A stretch of DNA of 64,000 bases from Pseudocercospora fijiensis CIRAD86 (taxonomy: Eukaryota > Ascomycota > Dothideomycetes > Mycosphaerellales > Mycosphaerellaceae), in assembly GCF_000340215.1 (NCBI RefSeq), contig NW_006921532.1, positions 4,291,126 through 4,355,125 of the forward strand. The letters are read 5' to 3'. Shown here in pieces: positions 1-11,320 of the stretch. The notes under the pieces were generated by a model that worked only from the letters and a program-made list of their open reading frames with translations, did not search any database and was not told the DNA's origin. Positions within the stretch are counted from its first letter, which is position 1. Each line of letters opens with the position of its first letter. Position numbers and translations under genes: made by a program.

Positions 1-2214
1 CCGAAGGAGGAATCGCAGAAATGGGACTTCATCACACTGTCCGATTTTCGGTGCACCTCGGCCTGGACCGTCGTCGCATACATCTGGTTGTGGGTATTGG
101 CACTCGTCGGTATCGCAGTCTACGTCGTCGACACCTTCACTGCAGTCAACTTGCTCGCCTTTGACCAATGGAGCTCGAGCGTCAAACCGGCACTCGACTT
201 GAAGTACAGCAAATGGATCTTCTCCGTCTGTATCTTACTCTCCTGGGCATTGTGTATCTACGAATGGATACGAGCCATCCGCGTCATCCGCCGCGGAGGT
301 GTCGCTCAAAGCTTCTTGGATCCACTAGCAGTCGACATCCAAAGTATGAGGCCTCGAGGCTTCAAACGCTTTCTGGTCTTCACTGCACTCACCAAGAGTC
401 GGAAGGGTGCCGACTACGTAGCCCTCTTTGTATACTTTTCCTTCAAAACCGCCCTTCGCGTCATCATTTGCGAAGGCCCTCGTCAAGGTGTCAATGCCAT
501 GACCCTCTACGCCGTTCTGCAGGCCGATCTCATCCCGGGCAAAGACCAGACCGACCACAACAACTTCGACCAATTTTGGATCAACATTGGAGCGCTCGCC
601 AACCAGAACACCCAACAGGCTGTCATCTACTTTTCCATGTTGTTCACTTTGGTCATTTGGGTGTTCAGCGCACTATCGCTCATCGTCTCTTGCGTGCTTT
701 ATTTGTGCTTTTTGTGGCACTACATTCCGCAGCAAGATGGATCTCTCAGCACCTATTGCAGGCGCAAGGTCGATAAACGCTTGGCGAGAGTGGTGGCGCA
801 CAAAGTACAAGCAGCTATAGAGGAAGAAGAACGCGAGAGGCGAAAAGCAGAAGAGAAGGCGGAACGCAAAGCAGCGAAGACGGGAGAATTGCCACCGCCG
901 GCGCAGATACAGATCGGAATCAAGAAGCAGCCAACATTGCCAAACCTGGGTTCGCCAGAGACCGGCAAGGATGATAAGTTGCCAGAATTCACTCTTAGAC
1001 GACAAGAGACGGATATGAGTGTATCAACGCTGCCGCCATACGAGAGCAGACCTCCTACCCGAGTGCAGGCTGATCGTTTGACGAGGCAGCCAACCCTGCC
1101 AGATCTGGGCATGGAAAGCAGGCCTGGTCTGGCGAGGACCAATACTGGAACTTCAACCTGGTCCAACGCACCCAGCTATCACACCAACGCGCCTCTTCTG
1201 GAACATGCGGGCTTGCCCGGTCAAAGTGAGCCACTTCCTACGATACCAGGATCGGCTCATTCATCCTTCCAGCAGCCATGGCATGAGCGCTCTGCTTCGC
1301 AAAGCACCCAAGGGTCGATAATGGACGGCTCGATGCGTGCCCAATTCGCGCCTGCTCCGCGTATGCAAACTCCAATGTCTGCCAGACCTTTTACGCCAAC
1401 CGGGATGGGTCCAGGGCCTGGCTACGGTCGACCACCACCAGTTGCGAGAGGACCCACGCCAATGCGATCAAACACCCCCTTGAGCTATGATCAAGAGCCG
1501 CGATCAGCTGCCAGCGCTCCGCCAACCGATGGCTTTGGCAGATCGTTTACTGCGCCAATTAGGGCCAATACTGCAGACGGATTTCGTCCCGGACCAGGCC
1601 CAGAGAGAACTTTTGGTAGTCTCCATAGCCAGCAATCTTTCAGCCGACCTATGCCACGACCGCAAGGGCCGCATGGGTCTTCAAGTAGTCTGCCAAGAGC
1701 CTACACACCCAACAGCAGCGGTGAATTACCGCCTCGGCTCGCACATCAAGATAGCTACGAGATGATACCTCAACCAAACCACAGCATCCCGCCAGCTCAA
1801 CCATTTGCGCCTTCCCGCACACCAGGGCCGTCGCAAACACCTGCACCTCCCAGCGCGGGTGGTTATCTGCCGTTCAATCCTTCGGTGCTTGCGCCTGTGG
1901 CAGCACCAGAGAGCCCGAGACTGCAGGAAGGACCGCGCCGCAACATCACATTGGCCGCAGGGCCTCCGGTTACAGAAGGCAGTTATTTCGGTGATGTACG
2001 CCAGGTACCGCCAAGAAGTGCGACAGCACCACTTGAGCCGCACAGAGTTGAAACAGCTCGAGTCTCGGTAAACGATGTGCTGGACGATTACGGCTCATCA
2101 ACGCCTGATGAAGGCATCCATCGTCCTTGTCAACCATCAAACCCTGTGCAGCAGCGCAGCGCTACAGCTGGACCGACGCCAAGAGGTCCGCACGACTGGC
2201 GACAATTCTCATAG
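1..2214 (+). CDS. KCH-type low-affinity potassium transporter (5' end missing)
   Basis: This is a plasma-membrane protein of the fungal KCH family (yeast Kch1/Prm6), which supports low-affinity K+ influx. The frame is already open at base 1 and reads PKEESQKWDFITLSDF before the first hydrophobic segment, so the start codon lies upstream of the window. The TTG at 88 is not a start. About 737 residues are visible. The N-terminal third holds four hydrophobic segments, roughly residues 22-49, 61-80, 112-126 and 178-211, with the family-like KWDFITLSDFRCTS motif before the first. The remaining ~450 residues are a Pro/Ser/Gln/Arg-rich tail with no visible fold, preceded by a short charged helix rich in Glu/Arg/Lys (near residue 240). 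No intron is needed in the visible part. The family call rests on the N-terminal third. The function is family knowledge, and the tail's role is unknown. Confidence 0.8.
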   Translation, partial: PKEESQKWDFITLSDFRCTSAWTVVAYIWLWVLALVGIAVYVVDTFTAVNLLAFDQWSSSVKPALDLKYSKWIFSVCILLSWALCIYEWIRAIRVIRRGGVAQSFLDPLAVDIQSMRPRGFKRFLVFTALTKSRKGADYVALFVYFSFKTALRVIICEGPRQGVNAMTLYAVLQADLIPGKDQTDHNNFDQFWINIGALANQNTQQAVIYFSMLFTLVIWVFSALSLIVSCVLYLCFLWHYIPQQDGSLSTYCRRKVDKRLARVVAHKVQAAIEEEERERRKAEEKAERKAAKTGELPPPAQIQIGIKKQPTLPNLGSPETGKDDKLPEFTLRRQETDMSVSTLPPYESRPPTRVQADRLTRQPTLPDLGMESRPGLARTNTGTSTWSNAPSYHTNAPLLEHAGLPGQSEPLPTIPGSAHSSFQQPWHERSASQSTQGSIMDGSMRAQFAPAPRMQTPMSARPFTPTGMGPGPGYGRPPPVARGPTPMRSNTPLSYDQEPRSAASAPPTDGFGRSFTAPIRANTADGFRPGPGPERTFGSLHSQQSFSRPMPRPQGPHGSSSSLPRAYTPNSSGELPPRLAHQDSYEMIPQPNHSIPPAQPFAPSRTPGPSQTPAPPSAGGYLPFNPSVLAPVAAPESPRLQEGPRRNITLAAGPPVTEGSYFGDVRQVPPRSATAPLEPHRVETARVSVNDVLDDYGSSTPDEGIHRPCQPSNPVQQRSATAGPTPRGPHDWRQFS

Positions 2215-2844
2215 AGCGAGAACCGCCAATGTGTTGATGAGTTGGTGCCGCTTTTGGCAGTGATTCGAGAAAGAAGCGTTTTGTGACTGTGCAAAAATAC
2301 ATAGCGACGACGTGATGATGGATACGAGCCTTGCGAACTTTGAGCTTGAGGCGCTGAATTGTATAATCAATCGCGCACATATTAGATACCCTTGCTACGC
2401 TACGCCTGAGCAGAGCGTTTTACATACAACTCAACAATGAGAAAGCTATGATGTTTCATCCGCCTTGATGGCGCCAGATTCCACTCCGCTGGTTCTCAGG
2501 TCGCCTTGGCCGAACGCTGAAGTCAAGTTTTATGAACCTGCAGCAACACAAGATCTGTCTCCAAGCGCGACCACCAGGAATCGAAAAGGGGCCACATGCC
2601 TACAGATCACGCCAGTAAGATTGAGCACTAGCTTAACGCTTCTTACCTGTCACTGGCGCGCTCATTCACTGGGTCGTTGCGAAATGCTTGCTTGGTCATT
2701 GATACAGCTTTGTTCACTTTGCTTCCTACATATTAAGCTCCGTCGTCCTAACACTCAGAGCCTCGAGTCTCTCTAGAAGCACCACCCAGCAAACTCAGGG
2801 TCAGCACCCAGCGAACCGCGGCCTACCTGACCAAACTACTCGAC
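2215..2844. other. intergenic region, no gene seen
   Basis: This is the gap between the transporter stop and the next start. Short open frames here (for example 2465-2776) are low in fungal-like composition and lack recognisable motifs. It probably holds the transporter 3' UTR and the promoter of the next gene. Confidence 0.5.
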
Positions 2845-4113
2845 ATGGACGTCGACGAGAATCAGAAGACCGACCGCCAGTGGAATGCTGAACGTAAAAA
2901 GAAAGACGCAGCAGCGATCCAAGCCATAGTTGACGGAATTGTTGCTCGATCCACGAGCAGCGCTCCCGATCGCCCTACAAATTCGAATCAGACTGCTAGA
3001 GCCGTTTCTGCAGAGCGCAAAGCCTTCGCAAAGCCCAATACCACGGCTCCTGTCAGCGGCGCCGGATCACAGCAGCGCTCCATGCACAGCGGATCTACTA
3101 GACTTCGTACACCGGCTGCAATTATGATTGAGAAGTCTGTGACGCAGGATGCCCAAGAAGAGCCAGTTGTAGAAGACGACGGAAATCAAGCCACCCGTTC
3201 TGCAGTTCCAGATCACTCGATGCCCGATGCAGAAGAGCGAGCAGCCACCAGAAAGAACCGCATTTGGGAATTTAAGCAGTTCGCCGCTCGTGTGGAGAAA
3301 AGTCGACAGCTGAAAGATGCTGCGAGAGCGCAAACCAAGCAAGACGATGCGGACGCCGAGTTTCATATGCTTTTGGCCGCCGAGCTCGACAAGCAAGTAA
3401 AGCAAGACCTAGCGGCTCAAGAACCAATGGTTGAAGATCCGGTACCTTCCCAGCCGACACCCAAGAATGCAATGAAGACGCGCAAGGACGCAGTCGAGCT
3501 TCCAGAGATTACTGAACTGCTCGATGCTCTGTCTACCATGGAGCAGACCAATTCGCAAAGCGCCATCTCTCTTGGCTTCCCAGAAGCGCCTCGCAGCAGC
3601 GTCGTCTTACCTGCAGAAAAGCTGATTATTGGGAATATGATTCAGAGCGAGAATCACCCTCGAGCTCCTAGGATCAGCAATGCTCGCACCACGCCCTTTG
3701 ATCAGCGTATGGGTGACGATCTATTCACTCATCCACAAATGACACTCTCTGATGCCGCTGCACAGATACAGACATATCTGAACGCTGCACGCGGAGTCAC
3801 ATCACGTTGGTGCGAATTGGGTAAAGACCACTTTTCCCAATCTCTGAGCGACCCACTGCTCCAGCGTCACATCGAAGAGTTGACTCGCGACTTGTGTGGA
3901 AGCGCTATATTCTTGTCGCGCGGTCGCCTTGGTTGGGAGCTGCATGATCTGCCGCGCAACATCTTCGAAGAGGCTGGGTTGCTACTGCCGGAGCTAAGAA
4001 CTCAGCTCACCTCCATGAGCCAGTGCAAAGGTGGCGAGCGACTTATTGGAGCGCTCAAGGCTACAGAAGAGATCGACGCGACGAAGACATGGATGGGCCC
4101 TAGTGACGCGTGA
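2845..4113 (+). CDS. unrecognised 422-aa protein
   Basis: I do not recognise this protein. It is a single uninterrupted frame starting at an ATG (MDVDENQKTDRQWNAERKKK). The first ~225 residues are charged and low in hydrophobics (many Glu, Lys, Ala, Gln), with a likely coiled-coil or helical stretch at about residues 130-195. The C-terminal ~130 residues (from about 290) look more globular, with alternating hydrophobic helices and two Cys. There is no signal peptide or membrane segment. It sits alone between the transporter and the 1870-aa gene on the same strand. A nuclear or cytoplasmic location is a guess from composition only. The open length, good ATG and amphipathic C-terminus argue that it is a real gene. 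Confidence 0.65.
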   Translation: MDVDENQKTDRQWNAERKKKDAAAIQAIVDGIVARSTSSAPDRPTNSNQTARAVSAERKAFAKPNTTAPVSGAGSQQRSMHSGSTRLRTPAAIMIEKSVTQDAQEEPVVEDDGNQATRSAVPDHSMPDAEERAATRKNRIWEFKQFAARVEKSRQLKDAARAQTKQDDADAEFHMLLAAELDKQVKQDLAAQEPMVEDPVPSQPTPKNAMKTRKDAVELPEITELLDALSTMEQTNSQSAISLGFPEAPRSSVVLPAEKLIIGNMIQSENHPRAPRISNARTTPFDQRMGDDLFTHPQMTLSDAAAQIQTYLNAARGVTSRWCELGKDHFSQSLSDPLLQRHIEELTRDLCGSAIFLSRGRLGWELHDLPRNIFEEAGLLLPELRTQLTSMSQCKGGERLIGALKATEEIDATKTWMGPSDA

Positions 4114-4407
4114 AAGAGAGTGATGGGATGTGCGTGCGATATTGGCGCTTTGTTCCGCTCACTCTGGTTCTGGTCAAGCGCTTTGTTCCTCAGACCCGAC
4201 CTCGTCCGCCCTGGAAACAAAGACATGCGTTCGGCACGCTTGATGCTCTAGGCATAAAGACTTTTCACGAATTCCCTCGCTATTTGACCCTTTGTACCAT
4301 CCTCTGAAATCCTCTTTTTCCTGTACCAGCCCTCCGTGGTTAGCCTGAATGCGAAGCCGAAGATCTTGGAAGCGACGCATTAGCTGCATGTAATTGCTCG
4401 CACCGCA

Positions 4408-7400
4408 ATGGACAGCATTATAGCGCGTCGACGACGCTCCTCAACGACACGCCACAAAGAAAGTTGGCAGTTCTGGGACTGGGAAAAGCTGCGGGATGAG
4501 CAAGAGAGGGAAGCGGAGCGCAAGGAGAGGAATCAAAAGCTCGTTCGGTTGGTGGACTGGTGTAGAGCAGTTACTATTCTGGTGAGGTTACAATTGCATT
4601 GCACTGATATCATATAAAAGCTAATGCGTGGGTAGTACTGCTGCATCAGAATTGTTTCGTGGCTTTACCACTTTTACGCATTCAAAGCCTGGACCGCATG
4701 GCACCTGCTCATTCCCATCATCGCCATGTTCTCCATGGATGCTATCTCCGCCAAACTCCTGCCCACTTTCCTCCGCGATATGGGCCGGGCACTTGCCAGC
4801 AAGGATCGTCGCGTCGAAGACGTGTTTCACTTGGGGGAAGAGAAGATGCGCAATTCACGCTCCTCTCTCGTGCCGACACAGGCGATAGAGAAGGTGCCAG
4901 GGACACAGCCATGGCGAGAAGGGAATGCTAATTCTTCTCTTAGTATCATCTTGGCTCAAGATCCCAATAGACAGGGCAGTGCCAAAGCCGACGCGTTGAG
5001 TCTTGCAGATCGGCTCTACCTTGCCTGGCATTCGGAGACTGTGGGAGATGAAGCCGAGGAGCCAGTCGTGGTTGCGGAAGAGTCGACAGTACTGCACGCC
5101 ATACTGCAACCGCTATGTCTTGTGCTGTGGAGCGGTCTTGTCCACTGTATCTCTAGTTTGGCCTCACTTCTTGGCGTACGACATTCGGCTGATCCACTGC
5201 GAGTAACTACCAACTATGATCCCCGGCCTCTCCTGCCACAGAATGAAGACTCGAATGTGGAAGGAACGTCTCCTCCACATGTGGAAAGCCCTTCCGAGGA
5301 AGGAAAAGAGCAGAGATCAAAAAAGCACGCCGCTTCAACACCACTGACTGCCGCTCGTAGAGAAAGTACTGCTGCAGCGGGGTCTTCGTACAAGAGGATA
5401 AAGAGGCACAAAGGGGATACGACATCAGAAACTGGAGGTTCAACTGCGTGGAATGGGAAGTTGGACTGCGTATGTCACGACACGACCTCCACTCACAACG
5501 CCTCGCGAGCCTCACATGCCATCCCAGACCGCTTCGTGCGTACCAAAGGGCCCCACGAGATATGCAAAAAGGCACGCTTCCTCAAATTGCAAAATGTGGA
5601 CAGTGCAGGTGATGGCCACAAGGACGATTTTACAACAAACCCGAAAAGGAAGTCAATATGCCAGTCCCAACTGCAAACACCTCGTACGACTTCTGAGGAC
5701 GACCATCACCGCTTCTTCGACCATCCTCAGCGTGTAAGAAAGTCGTCACGTAGGAGAAAGCAATTGTCGGGCCTTGGTGAACATGAAGGCGGATCAATGG
5801 CCTCGCTCCCTGCGCAAAATGTGCACGACCCAAGCCCACCTGCTTTGACGGTGCAGCGAATCTCACGACACGTCGACTTTCTGTATCAAAGCAGCAATGA
5901 TCTCTGGAATAGCGCCGATAGTGCAACATCGTTTCTAGAGTTCCAATTGCGCAGGACACTTGACGAAATTGAGGTTGTCTACAATCTGGACAGCACTTCC
6001 ATCCCGCGAGACACAGAGATTGATGCGGACCTAGTTGCTGAGGCGGAGCTAAAGCTGCTCAATGTGGCATTCATGCTTCGCAGCGTGCGAGACCGCCCTC
6101 ATTTGCTACACTCGAGACACACGGCAGTGGACTTAGCGGTGATCAAGCTCGATTTGGCTCGCCAGAGCCTCTCGCGCCTACGCGCAGAATTGAAGCCCAT
6201 GGTGAAGGTGAGCGAACGGCATTTTGCCCAAGACAGCTGGATTCTGGCCAAACTTAGCAACGCATCGATCAGAGTTCGGAGCCTCAAGGAGCGGCGGTTG
6301 CTGATTAGGGACTCATTGAGCTTACTTGGGACAGCCTACGCAGACGTAAGACTCAACTCTGACTATGCTTCTATTGAGAACGAACATCGGGTACTAGAGG
6401 CCAGGTCTCGAGGCATCTCAGTCCTGTCGAGCAATAGAAATGTCCAAGATGAACTAAGGAAAATTACATGGCTGGTCGAAACTGAATTGAGGGCCCTAGA
6501 TGAGGATCGATTCTACGCCAATGACTTCAGATCTCGAGCTGACTATGTCGATCTCCCCGAGCTCAGAGATGAAGAGATGATAGGAATGACGCCAACAGAC
6601 TTCATCCCCAAAAGTCCCATGGCTCACAATCTTACGAAAGCATCAGAAAGCGATCTTGTCGAGTTTCAGCACCGTATGAAGTCCTTGCACCAATCCACAG
6701 AGCTAGTCAAAGCCCTGCCCGAGGATGAAAAAACAGCAATTGCGTCTGTACTCCGAGCAGAAATAGCGGAGCTCCTGAGCGCCATTGGAGCAGGATTCGA
6801 CTCTCATAATCCAAATATTCGATCTATCGTCGGCGAATTGATCTCATCGGCTCGCGCGCAGCTTGAACTATTGGGTCCTGCTGTCAGCAATGGGGATGAT
6901 GATGGCAACGAGCAATGGCAGCACAACCCACGGAACATTCGCGAATCGAACGTCAGCAACGACAGACTTCCGAAGAGTCCCAAGACACAACCTGGAACTT
7001 CTACGTCAGGACGACTGGAGGCCAGAACACCGACAAAGAGTGAAACTTGGGCAATTATGGAGGTCGATGGTAAAAGCGACGAAATCACGACGGTCCCATC
7101 GCCGGTCTTTGATGTTCATGTCCCACACTTTGTCCGGGAACTTGCGTTTAGATTGGAAGACCTCTGCGCTCGTATTGATGTTACCCTGCTACCTTTGAGA
7201 GCTCGGCAGGTAGAACTTCAAGTCCCATTCTGGAGAGATGACGAGGTTACTTCGCTTCTGCATCGACTTAATGGACACAGACAGGATGTCGAGAAACTCG
7301 ACGCCGAGCTGCGTGCCGCCTTGCTGGTAGAGGAAGAGCACGAAGGCCTTCAAATGATCATAGCGAAGTCTCATGAGACACTTCATGTGCTTTGCGATCA

Positions 7401-10074
7401 AATGGTTGATCTCAAGCGCCATTTGCCGCGAGATGTAAGTGGCTTCATCACGAGCGATCCTCGAATCATTGTCTTAGTCGATCGCTTCTACAATCGAATG
7501 CACGGACGCTCTGAAAATTGGGAAGTAGTCAACATTTGGAGCCTTGATATATTCAAGGAAGAATCGGCTAAGATCGTGAAGGAGCTGGAACGAGTCGATC
7601 CTGGAGGAGCATGCTCAGACGCAATGGCCAAACTGCTCACTACCCTCAGCAAGCTTGAATATCTGAAAGAGACGGGTTCTACGTTAGCGAAGACAAATCG
7701 TAGCTCTATTCAAGCGATGCAGACCATTGTGGACATCCTTGGTAGCGTAGAGGTGTGTTCCAGAACTGCTGTTGCACTTTACATGGAACTCGCAGCCCGA
7801 TCTCAACACGGATGGCGCATTGGAGGCCCGCCAGAAGTGATCCAATCTTTGCAGTTCTGGATTGACAACTCTGTCTATCCGTACTCCGACGGAAGCCACG
7901 TAGGATTGGGTGATTTTGCTTTTAGTGGACCGCAGGCCCTACTGACGTCCCTGCACGCACTTCAGGTATGCAGGACTGGTGTGAGATATGAGGATGTCTT
8001 GAGAGCCATGTTCAGGGATATCGATCAGAAGACCGAGCTCGAGGGCTGGCCTTACCTATCACCATCAGACTGTCTGGCGGATCCTACGGAGCACTACGAA
8101 AGCTACATAAAGGCTTTTCTTTGGGACATCGTACAGCGTGATGGTGTTCGATCAGCCGAGTATGTTGCGGAACGCGAGAAGTTGTTGGTCTGCAATTCTT
8201 TCGGTCGACAGCAGCTACGTGTAATGCTAGGTTTCATGGAGAGTCGAGGCTTCCTGAACGATCGGCAAGACGGCATCCACCAGCTTGGTGTGGTCACAAA
8301 AAGCGAAGTCATCACCGATGGCGGTTTCGTCGCAACGGCGGAGATTCTGGATCCCGCGATAAAGCCTCGCCCACCCGCTACTCCAGATCGAACGACAATT
8401 TGGCTTTATAATACGAATGCCGAAGGCAGAGCACAAGTTGCTGTTGTGGAGAGGAACGAAAAAACGGGAAGACTGCATAGGACTCAGGACCTCGTCCTGG
8501 TGACGTGGCAGGGATTTGCGCGACAATTACGGAACCAGGGGAGAAGCAGAGGCCGGCATACAGTGAAGACATGGGGCTTGAAGGTGCCGTCCAGTCAGGA
8601 CGATGCTGAAGTACCAGAGACTGACGACGAGGAGGAAAAAGAGTACTTTGAAATCATCGAAGTGCCAAAGGAGAAACATCACAAAAAGGACAACGTCCGC
8701 CGCCACGTACCGCAAGGCGACTCCGCAGACGACGTATCAGGCGAGTCAGATACGATAATCAAAGGCAAGAACGGCAAGCCAATCGAGCCTCGAAGGGACG
8801 AACGTCCTCCCAGCGACCACGAATCGTGGCGTATAGCAGGTGACGAGAGCTTGATCCGATCGCTGGAGGAACGTACGGCCAGTGGATATCTTATGGGACG
8901 AACTTTTCCCGACGAGGAATTACTATGCGGCCCCGAGGCTATGCTGGAAGCGCTGAAGTTCTGTCTCGTCGAAGAGACGCCAAAACTTCTCGAATTTCAC
9001 AAGCTTTTGAGCAAAATGTTTGTGAACTACAGTGAGAAAGGAGAAATCCCCATGGGGACCACTGGACAACCTACCGAAGCCTATGCTGAATGCGTGAGAA
9101 CCTTCATAGAAACTCTGCATCTGGATTCTGAGCCAGAGGACTTCTACGCCATTAGCAACTTCTCGCCTCTACAACTGCAGTGCGTCCTCGACTTCATGAT
9201 GATGGGAGATGACGGAGCTCCTAGCGGAATGTACACGACTCAGATCGATGTGGTGCCGCAGATCGCTATCATCACACCGATCGAAGGAGAAATCGAGAGT
9301 GAAATGCTGGTCGAAGCTTATAGGCTGCAGTCGTCATACTTCGTGCCTGGTGCGCCGACAATGAACATTTGGTTGTATATGGATCGCTCAACGCACGAAC
9401 AACGCGAGGGATCACGGCCAATCTATCACTACCGTGAACTGAAATGGCAATACTCAATCATGGACATTGAGGAATCGAAGCCTCAAGTTGAGCAATGGGG
9501 TCTCAAGACGGAGACAGCGCAATCGCAGGCTTACCGTTTGGAGACGGCCTTGCTCAGCGGCTATAGACATCTTTATAAGACCAAGATTGCGGAACAGCGT
9601 AGGAAGAGGAATCGGAAGATTTGGGATGCCATTGAGCAGGGTGAACATTCGGATGATCAGGATTCCGCTCATCGAAGCCAGGCGTCTTTGGAGGAACGAG
9701 CAAGTCGACGAGGCGAGAATTCGAGGCATGAAACTAGGTCGTCCGCGAACAAGGGCAGTCCTTCCCAGGAACGTTCAAACCCGACCCAGCAAACGAAGCT
9801 CAAGGGCAAGGGCCGTGCTCGAAGTGTGCACAATGCTCAGCCTCCTGGACGAGACGTGCACAGCCGAAGTGGAGGTCTTCGCTCTGATCCGCAGGGAGGC
9901 AATCGTCAAGTAGGGGAGCTGTCGGCAGTAAAGCGCGCAGGGAGAAATGGGGATAAGGGCGTGACAAGGAGCAATCCATTTATGGATATGGCGGGAGTAA
10001 TGAGTCTGAGCGAAGCAAGAGATGCGTGGAACAAGCTGGAGGTCAAGGCGGGGCGCGACAAGGAGGCGCTTTGA
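4408..10074 (+). CDS. large 1870-aa protein of unknown function with an internal domain duplication
   Basis: I infer two exons, 4408-4581 and 4636-10074. The 54-nt intron has donor GTGAGG at 4582, branch-like CTAAT at 4621 and acceptor TAG at 4635. Both exons are in the same frame, which gives 1870 residues. The N-terminus is basic and charged, followed by a hydrophobic stretch at residues ~59-90 and another at ~195-220. Residues ~250-470 are Ser/Lys/Arg-rich and disordered, and ~480-1110 are long helical, coiled-coil-like segments. Two related units follow: A (7822-8585, residues ~1121-1375) and B (8838-9537, residues ~1460-1690). They share a [S/C]GPxAxLxxL core, a PTExYxxxxxxF motif, an LQ/LRxxLxFM segment and an IWLY...WGLK ending. 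The tail is Arg/Ser/Gly-rich. No known family is assigned. The core-motif layout recalls papain/OTU-like cysteine peptidase folds, but that is inference only. If the intron is wrong, the start would be ATG 4726. Confidence 0.75.
4582..4635 (+). other. intron 1 of the 1870-aa gene
   Basis: The donor is GTGAGG and the acceptor is GGTAG, with CTAAT 10 bases upstream of the acceptor AG. Removing these 54 bases joins two same-frame open reading frames and removes the in-frame stop that ends the 69-codon upstream frame. Confidence 0.65.
7822..8585 (+). repeat. duplicated protein domain, copy A (coding)
   Basis: First unit of the internal duplication in the 1870-aa protein. Its core is FSGPQALLTSL, with Ser at residue ~1155 where copy B has Cys. 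It then reads DPTEHYESYIKAFL, an RQQLRVMLGFM segment, and ends with TIWLYN and TWGLK. Divergence between copies is high, so the duplication is old. Confidence 0.6.
8838..9537 (+). repeat. duplicated protein domain, copy B (coding)
   Basis: Second unit. Its core is LCGPEAMLEAL, with Cys at residue ~1489. It then reads QPTEAYAECVRTFI, LQLQCVLDFMM, and ends with NIWLYM, a YHYREL segment with His at residue ~1656, and QWGLK. It aligns with copy A motif by motif in the same order and spacing. Confidence 0.6.
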
Positions 10075-10153
10075 TTTCTCGAACGAGTAGGTGGCTCGGC
10101 AGAGACATGTTAGATATATTGTACAATGTAGCATTTGTACACGTAAAGCAGCT

Positions 10154-11320
10154 CTAATTCTTGGCCCTTCGCTTGCCTTGGTTACGGGGCCTCTCCTGAA
10201 CAACGTACTGATTAATGTTGCGCTTCTTGCGCGTCTTGTATCCACTTTTGGCCTGATACCCACGTCAGTAACAAAGATTGGAAGCGCTGAGCCATTCGAA
10301 ACTTACCGGAGTACCCCAGATCGATACAGGGTGCACATTTCCCTTGCTCTTACCACGTCCACCACCGTGAGGGTGGTCGACGGCGTTCATAGCCACACCG
10401 CGCACGGTAGGCCTGATATTCAGCCATCTACTTCGACCAGCCTTGCCCAGCTGTCTGAAGTGCCAATGTGGGTTGCTCGCAACACCAATGGTCGCGCAAG
10501 CGTCTTTGTGAACCTTCCTCACCTCACCGCTTTGCAATTTGACGGTGACATCGACAACCTTTTTCCCGCGCTCCTCTTTTGCGACAACCGTAGCGAATGT
10601 GCCGGCACTTCGACAAAACACTGCTCCTTTGCCGTTTCCATGCGAGCCGACACAATAGACCTGTGTTCCCATAGGCACCATGCGCATAGGCAAGCAGTTG
10701 CCTCTGAAGGCCGTCTTCGCTGCCAACATCCCCGGATCGACAACTCCACCCATGCTTTTCATCAGCTCACCTGGGATGCCTTCGCGGAAAGACTCGATCA
10801 CATCACCGGCGCGCATGCCTTCTGCAGCGATGATATAGGACTTGACTTGTGTCTTCACATTCGTCAGGAGCGCCAAGTGCGCACTACGGTTCGGGTCATA
10901 CTCTATGCGCTCCACCAGATGCTTTCCCGGCGCGGCTCGGATGTAATCGACGGTTCTGATTCTTCTTCGATGGCCTCCACCGCGATGTCTCACAGTCACT
11001 CTCCCCGAATTGTTCCTTCCACCTTTGCCATGGCCGATCTTGGGAAATGTGAGGGGTCGATGCGGCTTTCCCTTCCAGAGATGGTCGTTGATGGGTCTTC
11101 TCAGATGTCGCACACCCGGGGTGCGCGGCTTGTAGGTCTTCAATTGGAATGTTTCTTTATTTCTCCTTGGCGCTGACGATGGCGGGGAGAAAGATGTGAC
11201 CTGCTGGGAGGTGCTCGATGCCGGCACAGGCTTCTCTACCGCCGTGGCATAGGTGTGTCGAAAAGCAGAAAGGAGATTGCGGCATTGAAAGCAAACTGGT
11301 CGTAGCCGGGGCTGGAGCAT
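10154..11320 (-). CDS. RML2: mitochondrial large-subunit ribosomal protein uL2m
   Basis: Bacterial-type ribosomal protein L2 of the mitochondrial 54S subunit. It contacts 23S-type rRNA near the peptidyl-transferase centre. Exon 1 is 11320-10307, the intron 10306-10253 (donor GTAAGT, branch CTGAC, acceptor CAG), and exon 2 10252-10154. Together they give 370 residues. The first ~55 residues are basic and Ser/Thr/Pro-rich, as expected of a mitochondrial presequence. The body carries L2 hallmarks: GRNNSGRVTVRHRGGGHRRR, GDVIESF, GNCLPMRMVPMGTQVY, the NAVDHPHGGGRGKSKG loop with the conserved catalytic-centre histidines, and an exon-2 end reading GYKTRKKRNINQ. It is divergently arranged with cyclin B across about 1 kb. 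Identification is very secure. The end of the unspliced frame (at 10265) is an artefact of intron read-through. Confidence 0.95.
10253..10306 (-). other. intron of RML2
   Basis: This 54-nt intron has donor GTAAGT (10306-10301), branch CTGAC and acceptor TCAG. Splicing restores the conserved L2 C-terminus WGTP-AKSGYKTRK. Confidence 0.9.

Noticed and set aside
10091..11176. 361-codon plus-strand frame opposite RML2
   Set aside because: It lies entirely antisense to the highly conserved uL2m gene, has no motifs and an unusual His/Ser/Arg composition.
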